From: Methanolinea sp.
GTDB lineage: Archaea > Halobacteriota > Methanomicrobia > Methanomicrobiales > Methanospirillaceae
Direction of reading: 5' to 3'
Assembly: GCA_018262855.1 (NCBI GenBank)
Contig: JADFDO010000004.1
Coordinates: 1 to 64,000, forward strand
DNA: 64,000 nt
The notes beneath the pieces were generated by a model that did no database searches, had not been told where the DNA came from, and was given only the letters and a program-made list of their open reading frames with translations. Of this stretch, positions 8,894 to 17,071 are shown one piece after another. The position numbers were made by a program, and so were the translations under genes. Position 1 is the stretch's first letter; every line of letters begins with the position of its first letter.

Positions 8894-9775
8894 TTATTTC
8901 CCGAAGCGTACCAGTGTCTTTTGGAGCGACCGCAACCTATCAATGAAAGGTGAACCCGTTCCCAGCAGGGGCCTGACATCGGGCTCACACCGTATCAGGC
9001 CTTCATCATAAGGGAGCACATGCACACCGGCGAACAGGTCCATGCTCCTGCCAAGGATCTCGCGGACTTTTCTTACGTCGTCTTCCGACCGGACACGGTT
9101 GATAACAAGGTGGATGTGAGGAATACCAAGTTCTTTTGCCAGGTGTGCGAGGTGCACTGCCACCTGCACCGCGTTGAAACTCGTGTCGGTCACGAGGATC
9201 GCGTGGTGGAAACCCCTCGCAATTGTTCGCCCGAAGTGCTCCACTCCTGCTGGCGTGTCCATCAGGATGACTTCGCCTTCCCGGAGATTGATATACCGGA
9301 TGACCGACTCGAGCAGGGTGTTTTCGGGGCAGAGGCACCCGGTTGCCGCCTGCACCACTGTACCCATGACGAGGATATTCACCCCACCGGGTCCTCTCAC
9401 CCCGAACCGTTCCACCACATCCGAGACATCCGGGTTCAGGGAGAGCATCAGGCCATATCCTCCGCCCGGGCGGGCACCGGTCTTCTCCTCCACGTAGTCG
9501 AAGTCTCTTGCCAAAGGGACGATCCTGTCCCGCTCTTCCCAGGGAATCCCAAGCGCAAAGGGAAGGTTCATCTGGGGATCTTCGTCAACGGCGAGCGTGG
9601 TAAACCCCTCCCTTGCAAAGAGATGCACAAGAAGGGCGGTGATCGTGGTCTTTCCGACTCCCCCTTTTCCGGTAACGATCACACGGAATCCCTTGTCGGA
9701 TACTATCCGGGTATTCCCCCTGAGTACCCTGGCTGCGTCGAGCATCTTCTCCCTCTGAGCAGGGGCATCAGCCAT
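8894..9775 (-). CDS. cooC: CO dehydrogenase maturation ATPase CooC
   Basis: A MinD/NifH-type P-loop ATPase of 293 residues. It shows the deviant Walker A 'VTGKGGVGKTT', a switch-like 'VDEDPQMNLPFALG', and the Cys-x-Cys pair in 'ATGCLCPENTLL', which in CooC dimers forms the nickel/zinc-binding site. Known CooC proteins use ATP hydrolysis to load nickel into the C-cluster of CO dehydrogenase. The longer open frame to 9856 would overlap the upstream gene heavily; the ATG at 9775 is chosen because GAGGAGG sits just before it and it overlaps the preceding stop (9768) by only a few bases. It is the last gene of the operon, consistent with a maturation role for CooS at 12811-14700. Confidence 0.9.
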   Translation of the reverse strand: MADAPAQREKMLDAARVLRGNTRIVSDKGFRVIVTGKGGVGKTTITALLVHLFAREGFTTLAVDEDPQMNLPFALGIPWEERDRIVPLARDFDYVEEKTGARPGGGYGLMLSLNPDVSDVVERFGVRGPGGVNILVMGTVVQAATGCLCPENTLLESVIRYINLREGEVILMDTPAGVEHFGRTIARGFHHAILVTDTSFNAVQVAVHLAHLAKELGIPHIHLVINRVRSEDDVRKVREILGRSMDLFAGVHVLPYDEGLIRCEPDVRPLLGTGSPFIDRLRSLQKTLVRFGK

Positions 9776-10595
9776 GGGTAGCTCTGCCTCCTCTCCCGGC
9801 AAGGATCTCATTTTGTGCAAGCTGTTTGCCCCGGCACTCCGGGCAGAGCCGTGCAATTTCTTCTTTCAACGGAGTATCCAGCCGTGCCAGTACGGAAGCA
9901 GAGAGTTCTCTGGGCGCATAGTATCTTCCACAGCATTCGCACTGGGAGAGCGGGACCCGTGTATCGCTCCATGACTTCATGACCCGGTCTGCACCGACAT
10001 CCTCCATCTCAATTGCATTCGTCGGGCAAACCCTGACACAGGCGCCGCATCCGAAACAGTCTCTGCTCGGTGCGTAATACGGCGTGTTGACCACAGTATA
10101 CGGACCACGGTTGATAAAATTGATTGCACCGGCTCCCATGATCTCGCTGCAGGCCCTTACGCAAAGCCCGCACAGGACACATTTATTGCCGAGCGGATCG
10201 CCCTGTTCGATCCTCTTCAGGAACCGGGTCCTGGTCACGCCGTAATGGGCCGCCATGTCCCTGATTACATCCGATTTGGGCGCCTCTGCAAGGTAAAGTT
10301 CGAAAAGGATGCTCCGGTGTTTTTCGATCTCCGGCGTGTCGGTCAGAACCTCGAGCCCGTCAGCTGCCCGCAGCGTGCACGACGTAGCCATCTCCCTTTT
10401 TCCTTTCCGGACGACCTCGACCATGCAGAGTCTGCAGGCACCGTACGGGTCAAGTGATGCCTCGAAGCAAAGATGCGGAATCTCGATCTTTTCCCGTATT
10501 GCAACCGACAGGAGAATTTCCCCTTCATTGGCCCGATACTTTTTCCCGTTGATGGTTACGGTGACTGGTTTTCCCGGGATCTTCTGCTGGATCAT
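9768..10595 (-). CDS. HoxU/NuoG-N-like iron-sulfur electron-transfer subunit
   Basis: A 275-residue protein resembling the N-terminal part of NuoG, HoxU or the Fe-Fe hydrogenase HydA, but without any catalytic domain. A plant-type [2Fe-2S] domain has Cys43, 54, 57 and 73. Two [4Fe-4S] motifs follow: C139xxC142xxC145xxxC149 and C180xxC183xxC186xxxC190. A C-terminal Cys cluster (219, 221, 222, 251, 254) could bind zinc or a further cluster and is not typical of HoxU. Its likely job is to wire the FMN subunit (10592-12292) to the CooF/CooS side. Its start overlaps the stop of the NuoF-like gene by 4 bases, indicating translational coupling. It lacks the molybdopterin or H-cluster domains that would make it a formate dehydrogenase or hydrogenase. 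Confidence 0.88.
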   Translation of the reverse strand: MIQQKIPGKPVTVTINGKKYRANEGEILLSVAIREKIEIPHLCFEASLDPYGACRLCMVEVVRKGKREMATSCTLRAADGLEVLTDTPEIEKHRSILFELYLAEAPKSDVIRDMAAHYGVTRTRFLKRIEQGDPLGNKCVLCGLCVRACSEIMGAGAINFINRGPYTVVNTPYYAPSRDCFGCGACVRVCPTNAIEMEDVGADRVMKSWSDTRVPLSQCECCGRYYAPRELSASVLARLDTPLKEEIARLCPECRGKQLAQNEILAGRGGRATHG

Positions 10596-12292
10596 GGGTT
10601 CACCAGCGCATCGTATTCATCCCTGAAATACGCAAGGGTGGTCAGCACGGGGTTTGGGGCTGTTTGTCCGAGCCCGCAGAGAGAAGTGGCAACGATGGTC
10701 TCTGTCAGGTCGGTAAGTATCTCGAGGTCTCTCTTCGTCGCTTTCTTTGCAAGGATCTTGTTGAGAATGAGGAGCGTGTGCTTGAGCCCCTCACGGCAGG
10801 GGACGCATTTTCCGCAGGATTCTGAAGCTGCGAAATTGATGAAATACCGTGCAATGTCGACCATGTCCGTATCCTCGTCCATGACGACAATTCCTCCGGA
10901 ACCCATGATTGAGCCGACCCGGTTCAGGCTCTCGTAATCGACTGGAGTATCAAATAGTCGTGCGGGAATGCAGCCACCGGAGGGGCCTCCAGTCTGTACG
11001 GCTTTCACTTTTTTATTGCCGGCGCCGCCATTGCCAATTGTAAAGACGATCGTGTTGAGCGATGTCCCGAGCGGAACTTCGACGAGGCCGACCCGGTCAA
11101 CCTTACCCACAAGGGAGAAGACCTTGGTGCCGGAATTTCCCTTGGCCCCGATTCCCGCATACCATTCGCTCCCTTTACTGATGATGACCGGTATGTTGCA
11201 CCAGCTCTCGACATTATTGAGGTCGGTAGGGCATCCGAAGAGTCCCCCCCCGGGATCAGTAAGGCGCGGCGGGCGGGGGTGGGGCCGCCCGGTCCTCCCC
11301 TCGATTGAGGCGACAAGGGCCGTGGATTCTCCGCACACGAATGCACCGGCCCCCGTAGCGATTCCTATATCGAACGAAAAGCCCGTGCCGAAGATATCCT
11401 TTCCCAGCAACCCATATTCCCTGGCCTGCCCGATTGCGGTCTCTAGGCGCCTGATGGCAAGAGGATATTCCGCCCGGATGTAGATGAGGCCCTCGCTGGC
11501 ACCGATCGCGTATGCGCCAATAAGCATGCCTTCGAGTACCATGTGGGGGTCGCTCTCCATCTCGTTCCGGTTCATGTAGGCCCCGGGATCGCCCTCATCA
11601 GCATTGCAGATGACAAACTTCCGGTCGCCCTCCGCATTGCGGGCGATCCGCCATTTCAGTCCGGTGGGAAACCCCGCACCGCCACGTCCCCTGAGGCCTG
11701 ACTTCTCGACTTCGCCGATGATTGCCTCGGGGGCCATGCCCGAGAGCGCTTTCAATGCGGCGGCATATCCACCAATCGCGATATATTCGTCGATCTGTTC
11801 AGGGTTGATAAGGCCTGAATTCCGCAGGATCACCTTCTTCTGGTGTGAGAAGAACGGGACGTCCCCGTAGCGTGGGATTCCGTCAAATCCCGCGCCATAC
11901 TCTTGGGTGTATCCCGTGATATGATCCCACGACGGGATCCTGCAGAGCGCTTTCTCCACCGGGACCTCCCCCTTTTCAACCGCACGGACGATCTTTTCCG
12001 CATCACCTGGAGTAACCCTGTGCAGGATGACGAGCGGTTTTCCCGGGATCGTGATGTTGACGAGCGGCTCTTCCCTGCAGTAGCCGATACATCCGACCCG
12101 GGCGAGTTCGATGTCCGGATTCTGCTCACCGATGATCTCTCTGATGCGATCGTACACCCTCATGCCGCCGACCGCGATCCCGCAGGTCGCAAGGCCAACT
12201 GCGATTCGGGGTTTTTCCGGCCTTATTTTCCGCAACCCGGATCTACTGACCTTCTCCAGGTCTGCTGCAGACACGATCCTCATGGCGTCCAC
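10592..12292 (-). CDS. NuoF/HydB-like FMN- and NAD(P)-binding diaphorase subunit
   Basis: A 566-residue flavoprotein. Residues about 25-105 form a thioredoxin-like [2Fe-2S] domain (Cys37, 68, 72). The FMN/NAD domain follows with 'GLRGRGGAGFPTGLKW', 'CNADEGDPGAYMNR' and 'GAGAFVCGESTALVASIEG', and the C-terminal [4Fe-4S] site is 'SCGKCVPCREG' plus the later 'TSLCGLGQ'. This is the NAD(H)-reactive subunit of complex I, HoxF and electron-bifurcating HydB enzymes; the extra C-terminal ferredoxin domain of HydB is absent. It should exchange electrons between NAD(P)(H) and iron-sulfur clusters. Its start overlaps the stop of the NuoE-like gene (12280) by about a dozen bases. NAD versus NADP preference cannot be read from sequence. 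Confidence 0.92.
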   Translation of the reverse strand: MDAMRIVSAADLEKVSRSGLRKIRPEKPRIAVGLATCGIAVGGMRVYDRIREIIGEQNPDIELARVGCIGYCREEPLVNITIPGKPLVILHRVTPGDAEKIVRAVEKGEVPVEKALCRIPSWDHITGYTQEYGAGFDGIPRYGDVPFFSHQKKVILRNSGLINPEQIDEYIAIGGYAAALKALSGMAPEAIIGEVEKSGLRGRGGAGFPTGLKWRIARNAEGDRKFVICNADEGDPGAYMNRNEMESDPHMVLEGMLIGAYAIGASEGLIYIRAEYPLAIRRLETAIGQAREYGLLGKDIFGTGFSFDIGIATGAGAFVCGESTALVASIEGRTGRPHPRPPRLTDPGGGLFGCPTDLNNVESWCNIPVIISKGSEWYAGIGAKGNSGTKVFSLVGKVDRVGLVEVPLGTSLNTIVFTIGNGGAGNKKVKAVQTGGPSGGCIPARLFDTPVDYESLNRVGSIMGSGGIVVMDEDTDMVDIARYFINFAASESCGKCVPCREGLKHTLLILNKILAKKATKRDLEILTDLTETIVATSLCGLGQTAPNPVLTTLAYFRDEYDALVNP

Positions 12293-12765
12293 CCGTACTC
12301 GCCGAGGATTACCGGGAGGTCTTCAGGTGTTGCGTACCCGTACAGGTTGCCGTCGATTCGCAGCACCGGAGCCATGCTGCAGGCGCCGAAACAGCGTGCA
12401 ATCTCCACCGTGAATTTCCTGTCAATTGTCGTAACGGATAACTTACCGTCGTCAGTGACGTCACTCTTTATCCCTAGCAGCCCTTCGAGCGCTTCCAGGA
12501 TTGCAACCGCTCCCTTGACGTGGCATGCCGTGCCCATGCAGACCGTGATCACGTGGTCCCCGACAGGCCTGAGGGTGAAGTATGAATAGAAAGTGGCAAG
12601 ACCGTAGAGCTGCGAGAGGCGGACGCCGAGCTTCTCTGACAGCAACTCGAGAGTTTCCCGGGGGACGTACCCTTCCTGGTTCTGGATCTCCCCTAAAATC
12701 CCAAGGAGCCTCCCGGCAGGTGCATCATGGCGTGCAATAATGGCATCGAGTGTCCTTTCGTCCAT
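12280..12765 (-). CDS. NuoE/HydC-like [2Fe-2S] subunit
   Basis: A 161-residue protein with the complete NuoE signature: an N-terminal helical bundle ('LGEIQNQEGYVPRETLELLSE' split across its helix turn) and a thioredoxin-like [2Fe-2S] domain with Cys76, Cys81, Cys125 and Cys129 ('VCMGTACHVKG' and 'ARCFGACSMAP'). In complex I, NAD-reducing hydrogenases and bifurcating hydrogenases this subunit binds beside the FMN subunit and may hold an off-pathway or bifurcation-related cluster. It starts 45 bases after the CooS stop and overlaps the NuoF-like gene, so it is part of the same transcript. Length is normal for the family. Confidence 0.92.
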   Translation of the reverse strand: MDERTLDAIIARHDAPAGRLLGILGEIQNQEGYVPRETLELLSEKLGVRLSQLYGLATFYSYFTLRPVGDHVITVCMGTACHVKGAVAILEALEGLLGIKSDVTDDGKLSVTTIDRKFTVEIARCFGACSMAPVLRIDGNLYGYATPEDLPVILGEYGWTP

Positions 12766-12810
12766 GGTATCCTCTTCTTAAAAAACGGGATAGTTTCCCC
12801 GATCCCGTGA

Positions 12811-14700
12811 TCAGATACCAAGCGCTTTTCTCTTTCTCTCGATCTCGGCCTCGAGGAGTCCGGCAGCCTTTACAGGATCTGGCTCGACCGCAAATGACGC
12901 ATTCACGAGACCCGTGAGCTGGGAGGCGAGGAGATTGGTGACGTTCGGGCTCCCGAAGATCTTGGGCGGGATGCCAAGGACTACGTAGACACCGGATGAG
13001 ACAAAGTAGGTGCCGATGGAGATGGCTTTCTGGGAATACCATTCCGGTGCTGCACCACCGATGGGAAGATCTCCGATGCCGACGCCCAGTTCCTTTGCGA
13101 TGTTTGCCGCAAGCATGAGAATTCGGGAGCAGTCGACGCAGGAGCCCATGTGCAGGACTGGCGGAATCCCGAGCGCATTGCAGATTGATTTGAGCCCTTC
13201 TCCTGCAAGGTCGGCTGCCTCAGGGACGAGCAGTCCAGCCTTTCCGCATGCAATCGCGGCACACCCTGTCTCGACGACGAGGATGTTTCGTTTGATCAGC
13301 TCTTTCGCGAGCGTGACATGCCCAAAGTCCTGCTTTATCTTCGGGTTGTTGCAGCCGACGATGCCCACGGCTCCCTTGATCTTGCCGGCAACGATCGCAT
13401 CGATCAGTGGCTTGTAGGTGCCTCCCAGCGCTTTCCGGATCGCTTCCTCAGAGAATCCTGCCATCAGATCGATGGGTTTTTGGGGAATTCTGATCCTGCC
13501 GGGGTTCCGGTTCGGGTAGTTATCGATTGCCACCGTGATGATCTCTTTCGCGGTATCAAGGGCAGTCTCCGGCCTGAATTCCATGTAGGTGGCGCCGGGA
13601 ACTTTTGCTTTCTGGCTTGTACTTACAACTTTTGTATGGTAGCAGGCGGCAGTCTGCGCAATTGACGGGAAGATGCACTGGTAATCGATGACCATCACCT
13701 CGACCGCACCGGTTGCTATTGCAAGCTCCTGGTCAAGAAACGTTCCCGCGATGGGAATGCCATGCCTCATAAGAAGTTCATTGCCGGTACAGCACATGCC
13801 CACGATATTGATACCCTTTGCACCTTTCTCTGTGGCATGTTTTTTTACCTGCGGGTCCTCTGCGGCTTTCACGATCATCTCAGAAAGGATGGGATTGTGC
13901 CCGTGGAGGACTATGTTGACCATATCCTTCTTGAGCGTGGCAAGGTTCGCACGGGTGCGAAGCGGAGTCGGGGTCCCGAACAGGATATCGGATCCCTCCG
14001 TTGCCATCATCGAGCCACCCCATCCGTCAGAAAGCGAGGTCCTCATCGCATGCAGGAGGATGTTTACGTAGTCTGCCCCGACACCCATGTGGATCCGGTG
14101 CATGGACTCCACAATCTCGCGATCGACACTCCGGGGAACGATGCCCAGTTTCTTCCAGGCATCTTTCGTCTTCTCCGGGGCCCTTTCTGCCATCTGAATT
14201 TTATTCCTGAGCGTCCCGAATTCCTCGAGCAGTATGCGGGCAACGTCTTTAGCAATCTCCTCCTTCTTCCTCTTCTCAGTCTTGATGCCGTATTCCTTGG
14301 CAATCGCTTTCAGTTTCACTTCATCGGTTATCTGGTAGCCCTGGCTCTTCCCTTCAGCGGTCTCAAGAAGGACTTCCAGGACCTCCCGCCCATGGTCAGA
14401 ATGGGCTGCAGCCCCTGTCGAGAGATCATCGAGCAGGTTCCGTGCCACGATAAGGTCTGCATTCGCCCCGCAGACACCCTTATCTGGTTTTTTGCCGAAC
14501 GGCTCGATACGACAGGGGCCCATGGCACACCGGTTGCAGCAGACCCCGAGCTGCCCGAACCCGCACTGCGGCTGCTGATCAATGAGCCGATCCCACGCGG
14601 TATATACACCATCTTCTACCGCTTTGGCGATAATCTCCTGGTCGGTCGCATCAAGCGCCCTCTGCTCTGCCAGTTTCTTTGCTCCAAATGCATCATACAT
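12811..14700 (-). CDS. cooS: Anaerobic carbon monoxide dehydrogenase catalytic subunit CooS
   Basis: A 629-residue Ni-Fe-S CO dehydrogenase that catalyses CO + H2O to CO2 + 2H+ + 2e-. D- and B-cluster cysteines are Cys46, 54, 55, 58, 63 and 77 ('CGFGQLGVCCNRCAMGPC'). C-cluster ligand positions are visible as 'LHGHNP' (His266/268), 'GMCCTGNE' (Cys303/304), 'DYQCIFPS' (Cys342), 'IVGCNNPK' (Cys450), 'ETGCAAIACGK' (Cys480) and 'HMGSCVDCSRI' (Cys521). The length and motif set fit the monofunctional CooS type, not the CdhA subunit of the acetyl-CoA decarbonylase/synthase complex, and no ACS subunits are adjacent. A strong GGAGG precedes the ATG. Genes for CooF-like, diaphorase and CooC proteins flank it in one operon. 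Confidence 0.96.
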   Translation of the reverse strand: MYDAFGAKKLAEQRALDATDQEIIAKAVEDGVYTAWDRLIDQQPQCGFGQLGVCCNRCAMGPCRIEPFGKKPDKGVCGANADLIVARNLLDDLSTGAAAHSDHGREVLEVLLETAEGKSQGYQITDEVKLKAIAKEYGIKTEKRKKEEIAKDVARILLEEFGTLRNKIQMAERAPEKTKDAWKKLGIVPRSVDREIVESMHRIHMGVGADYVNILLHAMRTSLSDGWGGSMMATEGSDILFGTPTPLRTRANLATLKKDMVNIVLHGHNPILSEMIVKAAEDPQVKKHATEKGAKGINIVGMCCTGNELLMRHGIPIAGTFLDQELAIATGAVEVMVIDYQCIFPSIAQTAACYHTKVVSTSQKAKVPGATYMEFRPETALDTAKEIITVAIDNYPNRNPGRIRIPQKPIDLMAGFSEEAIRKALGGTYKPLIDAIVAGKIKGAVGIVGCNNPKIKQDFGHVTLAKELIKRNILVVETGCAAIACGKAGLLVPEAADLAGEGLKSICNALGIPPVLHMGSCVDCSRILMLAANIAKELGVGIGDLPIGGAAPEWYSQKAISIGTYFVSSGVYVVLGIPPKIFGSPNVTNLLASQLTGLVNASFAVEPDPVKAAGLLEAEIERKRKALGI

Positions 14701-14730
14701 GGAAATCTTCCTCCTTCTCCTCTTTTCCCC

Positions 14731-15333
14731 TCACAAATTCGCCATCTCTTCAAGGATTGCCCGGAACGCCCGGACATTCTGTGGGATCTTCGGCACTTCC
14801 ACATCGGTTCCCTCGGACTTGATCATCCGCATCGTGAAATCCTTCCTGCTGACGCGGATGAGGTCGTCGGCATCCCCGAACTCCAGTGCACCGGTCTTGC
14901 ATGCTTCGGCGCAGGCAGGGATCCTCCCTTCTTTCTGCCGCTCGATGCAGTTGTCGCACTTTGCATTGACCTCCCGGCCGGTATCAAGCTGGTGCACTCT
15001 CTGGAAGTGGATGATGCCGAACGGGCATGCCATCGCACAGACCGCACACCCGATGCACCGGTCATACCGGACCAGCACAGAACCGGTCGCAGCATCGCGT
15101 ATGAGTGCCTCAGTCGGGCAGACCTGCATGCACGGTGCCGGGTCGCAATGCCTGCACCGGTTGGGGAATGTTAGATAGTTGACTCCCACCTCGACGTGAA
15201 TGCGCGGCAATGATCGTTTCTCTTCGTGGATTGCATCGAATAACCTCCTGCTCGCTGCGTGTTCGATCGCACATGCGACCTCGCAATGCCTGCACCCGAT
15301 ACACAGTTCAGGCCGAACATATACGGTTTTCAT
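14731..15333 (-). CDS. cooF: CooF-like polyferredoxin (four [4Fe-4S] clusters)
   Basis: A 200-residue electron-transfer protein with four Cys tetrads: 11/14/17/21, 60/63/68/72, 93/96/99/103 and 126/129/141/145. This is the HycB/CooF/DmsB-type arrangement in which electrons pass along a chain of clusters. As first gene of the operon, 30 bases upstream of cooS, it is the natural partner that accepts electrons from the CooS B/D clusters. The ATG at 15333 is preceded by GAGGAGG. No membrane segments or signal peptide are seen, so the complex is predicted cytosolic. In CO-oxidising bacteria CooF delivers to a hydrogenase or to a ferredoxin:NAD oxidoreductase; here the NuoEF/HoxU genes suggest the latter. 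Confidence 0.9.
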   Translation of the reverse strand: MKTVYVRPELCIGCRHCEVACAIEHAASRRLFDAIHEEKRSLPRIHVEVGVNYLTFPNRCRHCDPAPCMQVCPTEALIRDAATGSVLVRYDRCIGCAVCAMACPFGIIHFQRVHQLDTGREVNAKCDNCIERQKEGRIPACAEACKTGALEFGDADDLIRVSRKDFTMRMIKSEGTDVEVPKIPQNVRAFRAILEEMANL

Positions 15334-15420
15334 ACATTGTGCCTCCTCATCTTCTCACTCCCGGGCGGCAACCGCCCACCGTTGAACCTTTGTCGATCAA
15401 ACCCCTACTTACGAACATCC

Positions 15421-15444
15421 ACTATATACGACTTTTTATAGTCA
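15421..15444 (-). promoter_or_regulatory. Candidate promoter/operator of the CO dehydrogenase operon
   Basis: About 90-110 bases upstream of the first operon gene, the minus strand carries an AT-rich TATA-like element (CTATAAAAAG) within nested inverted repeats: ACTATA...TATAGT at 15421-15442 and GACT...AGTC at 15430-15443. Such a dyad over a TATA box could be a repressor site. The surrounding 15334-15683 region holds no gene. This is a reading of sequence pattern only. Confidence 0.4.
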
Positions 15445-15683
15445 CTTTCAAATTACCGTAGGGGCCTGGATCCCGGATCGGAACACTAAAACGAATCGGT
15501 GAATCTTTCCCAGCTGAATCGTGGGATGATCCCCGCTCCTGAATATTTTTATGCTGCTGGGGAAATGGTTGATCTTTACCCGGGTCTTTCTATGCATGAA
15601 AAAATCGGCTATTTTTACAGGTATCCCGTTAAAGATAACTGAAAAACGGGAGATACCCGGGATATATTTCTTCGAAAAATCAC

Positions 15684-16355
15684 CTACTGCTTTGCAACAT
15701 CCATCAATATCCTAACTACCTCATCCGGCATGTCAGCCATCGGGACATGGGATGACGGCAGTTCCAGGTAAGTCCACCCTCCCGGTGCGGCCTCAATCTT
15801 CCGCCTCGCTGCACCAGTCACGACAGCAAACTCGCTCTTCGTGCAGAGGATATAGGTCTTTTGGATGGATTCCAGGATCTTTGGATCGAACCGGATCTTC
15901 TCTATGTATGCTTTCGCCGGTTCCAGGCCGGTAAATGACAGGGGATCGCTCCCCTCCGATGAAAATAAGTCAAAGAGCGACTGTCCGGGAGCGGGCAGTG
16001 CGGCATCGAGATACACAAGACTCCTGATCCGCTCCGGCATCCTGTCCGCAACCCCTGTAATGATCATTCCGCCGTAACTGTGCCCGACAAGGATGAGATC
16101 CCACAGACGGTTCTGATCTATCAGGGTATAGATCTGTTCAATGTGCCCGGACAGGCCTGTGGTGTGCTCGTCTTCAAGCGTCGGTGCGAAAGCCTGGTGA
16201 CCGTGTACCGCGAGTGCCGCGACGGTCCCGTCCCAGTACTTCCCGCCAAGCTGGCCACCGGGAGGATAGTCGTTCCGCCCGGCAAGCCGGTTCCATGTAT
16301 CGGTCGAAAGGTTGCCTCCCTGCACGAGCACAAAGGTGGTCATTGGATGCACCAT
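15684..16355 (-). CDS. Alpha/beta hydrolase (esterase-like)
   Basis: A 223-residue alpha/beta hydrolase. The nucleophile elbow is 'LVGHSYGGMI', an oxyanion-type 'VLVQGGNLSTDTW' lies near the N-terminus, and the C-terminal His is in 'LPSSHVPMADMPDEV'. The compact form and the 'SHVPM' ending match the plant methylesterase/hydroxynitrile-lyase-like group also seen in bacteria as salicylate-esterase-like proteins. No signal peptide, so cytosolic. An ATG four codons in (16343) is an alternative start. It is transcribed in the same direction as the CO dehydrogenase operon but separated by about 350 bases with its own terminator-free gap; no functional link is evident. Confidence 0.85.
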   Translation of the reverse strand: MVHPMTTFVLVQGGNLSTDTWNRLAGRNDYPPGGQLGGKYWDGTVAALAVHGHQAFAPTLEDEHTTGLSGHIEQIYTLIDQNRLWDLILVGHSYGGMIITGVADRMPERIRSLVYLDAALPAPGQSLFDLFSSEGSDPLSFTGLEPAKAYIEKIRFDPKILESIQKTYILCTKSEFAVVTGAARRKIEAAPGGWTYLELPSSHVPMADMPDEVVRILMDVAKQ

Positions 16356-16520
16356 CTTTCTACTGGGCCCGGTATTGGTTTTATCCTTTTGAGTATCTGG
16401 TATCTGCTGTTATCCATCACCTGATGTGAAGCCCCATAACAACGGCCATTGGATATCATTCCGAAGAGATTCCCAACCCTTTATCATCTCTTCCTCTCAT
16501 TATCCCGAAAGGGATTGAGT

Positions 16521-17036
16521 ATGTCCACCCGAATACTGGTCGCGTACGCATCGGTGCACGGATCGACTGCCGAAGTCGCCGAAGCGATAGGAAAAGCATT
16601 GCAAAAAGAAGGTTGCACCGTTGACCTGGCTGTCATGAAATCGGTGACGTCACCGGGGGATTATGATGCAGTCGTCATCGGAGCGCCGGTCTACATGGGA
16701 AAGATGGTGGGCGACCTGAAAAAATTCGTGGGGAAGCACCGTGATGCACTCGCAAAGGTCCCGATCGCTGCATTCTGCGTGGGCGTGGCGCCGCTCGGAA
16801 AAGACCCGGGCGATGTCGACACTGTGATGAATATATTCCGAACAGCCCTCGAACCTCTTGAGCCTGTTACTGTGACTATGTTTGCCGGAAAAATTGACAT
16901 GCAAAAGCTACCATTCATGCACAAGTGGATATGGAAGAAGATGGACGGGCCTGTCGGGGACTTCCGTGACTGGGAGGCGATCGGGGCCTGGGCAGGGGAT
17001 CTGCCGGGAAAATTCGGGATATCCGTAGGGGCCTGA
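16521..17036 (+). CDS. Flavodoxin-domain protein (HemG-like)
   Basis: A 171-residue flavodoxin. The FMN phosphate-binding loop is near the start ('LVAYASVHGSTAEVAEAIG') and a second FMN contact is in 'VIGAPVYMGKMVGDLKKFV'. The C-terminal part with 'FAGKIDMQKLPFMHKWIW' resembles HemG-type protoporphyrinogen oxidases and the flavodoxins annotated 'flavodoxin domain' in many methanogens. Likely a cytosolic electron carrier or FMN-dependent oxidoreductase. The ATG at 16521 is chosen over an upstream TTG (16449) because the flavodoxin fold begins there and AAAGGGA precedes it. Confidence 0.88.
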   Translation: MSTRILVAYASVHGSTAEVAEAIGKALQKEGCTVDLAVMKSVTSPGDYDAVVIGAPVYMGKMVGDLKKFVGKHRDALAKVPIAAFCVGVAPLGKDPGDVDTVMNIFRTALEPLEPVTVTMFAGKIDMQKLPFMHKWIWKKMDGPVGDFRDWEAIGAWAGDLPGKFGISVGA

Positions 17037-17071
17037 TCACCCGCGGGTTCCCCTCATCTCTCTATCCCGCC

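Noticed and set aside
9768-12765. NAD-reducing hydrogenase or formate dehydrogenase
   Set aside because: NuoE/F and HoxU-like subunits alone would suggest these enzymes, but no NiFe large subunit, H-cluster domain or molybdopterin subunit is in the operon, while cooS is.
13762-15174. Long plus-strand open frame opposite cooS and cooF
   Set aside because: The minus-strand genes have complete family motifs and ribosome sites; the plus-strand frame is the antisense of a GC-rich coding region.
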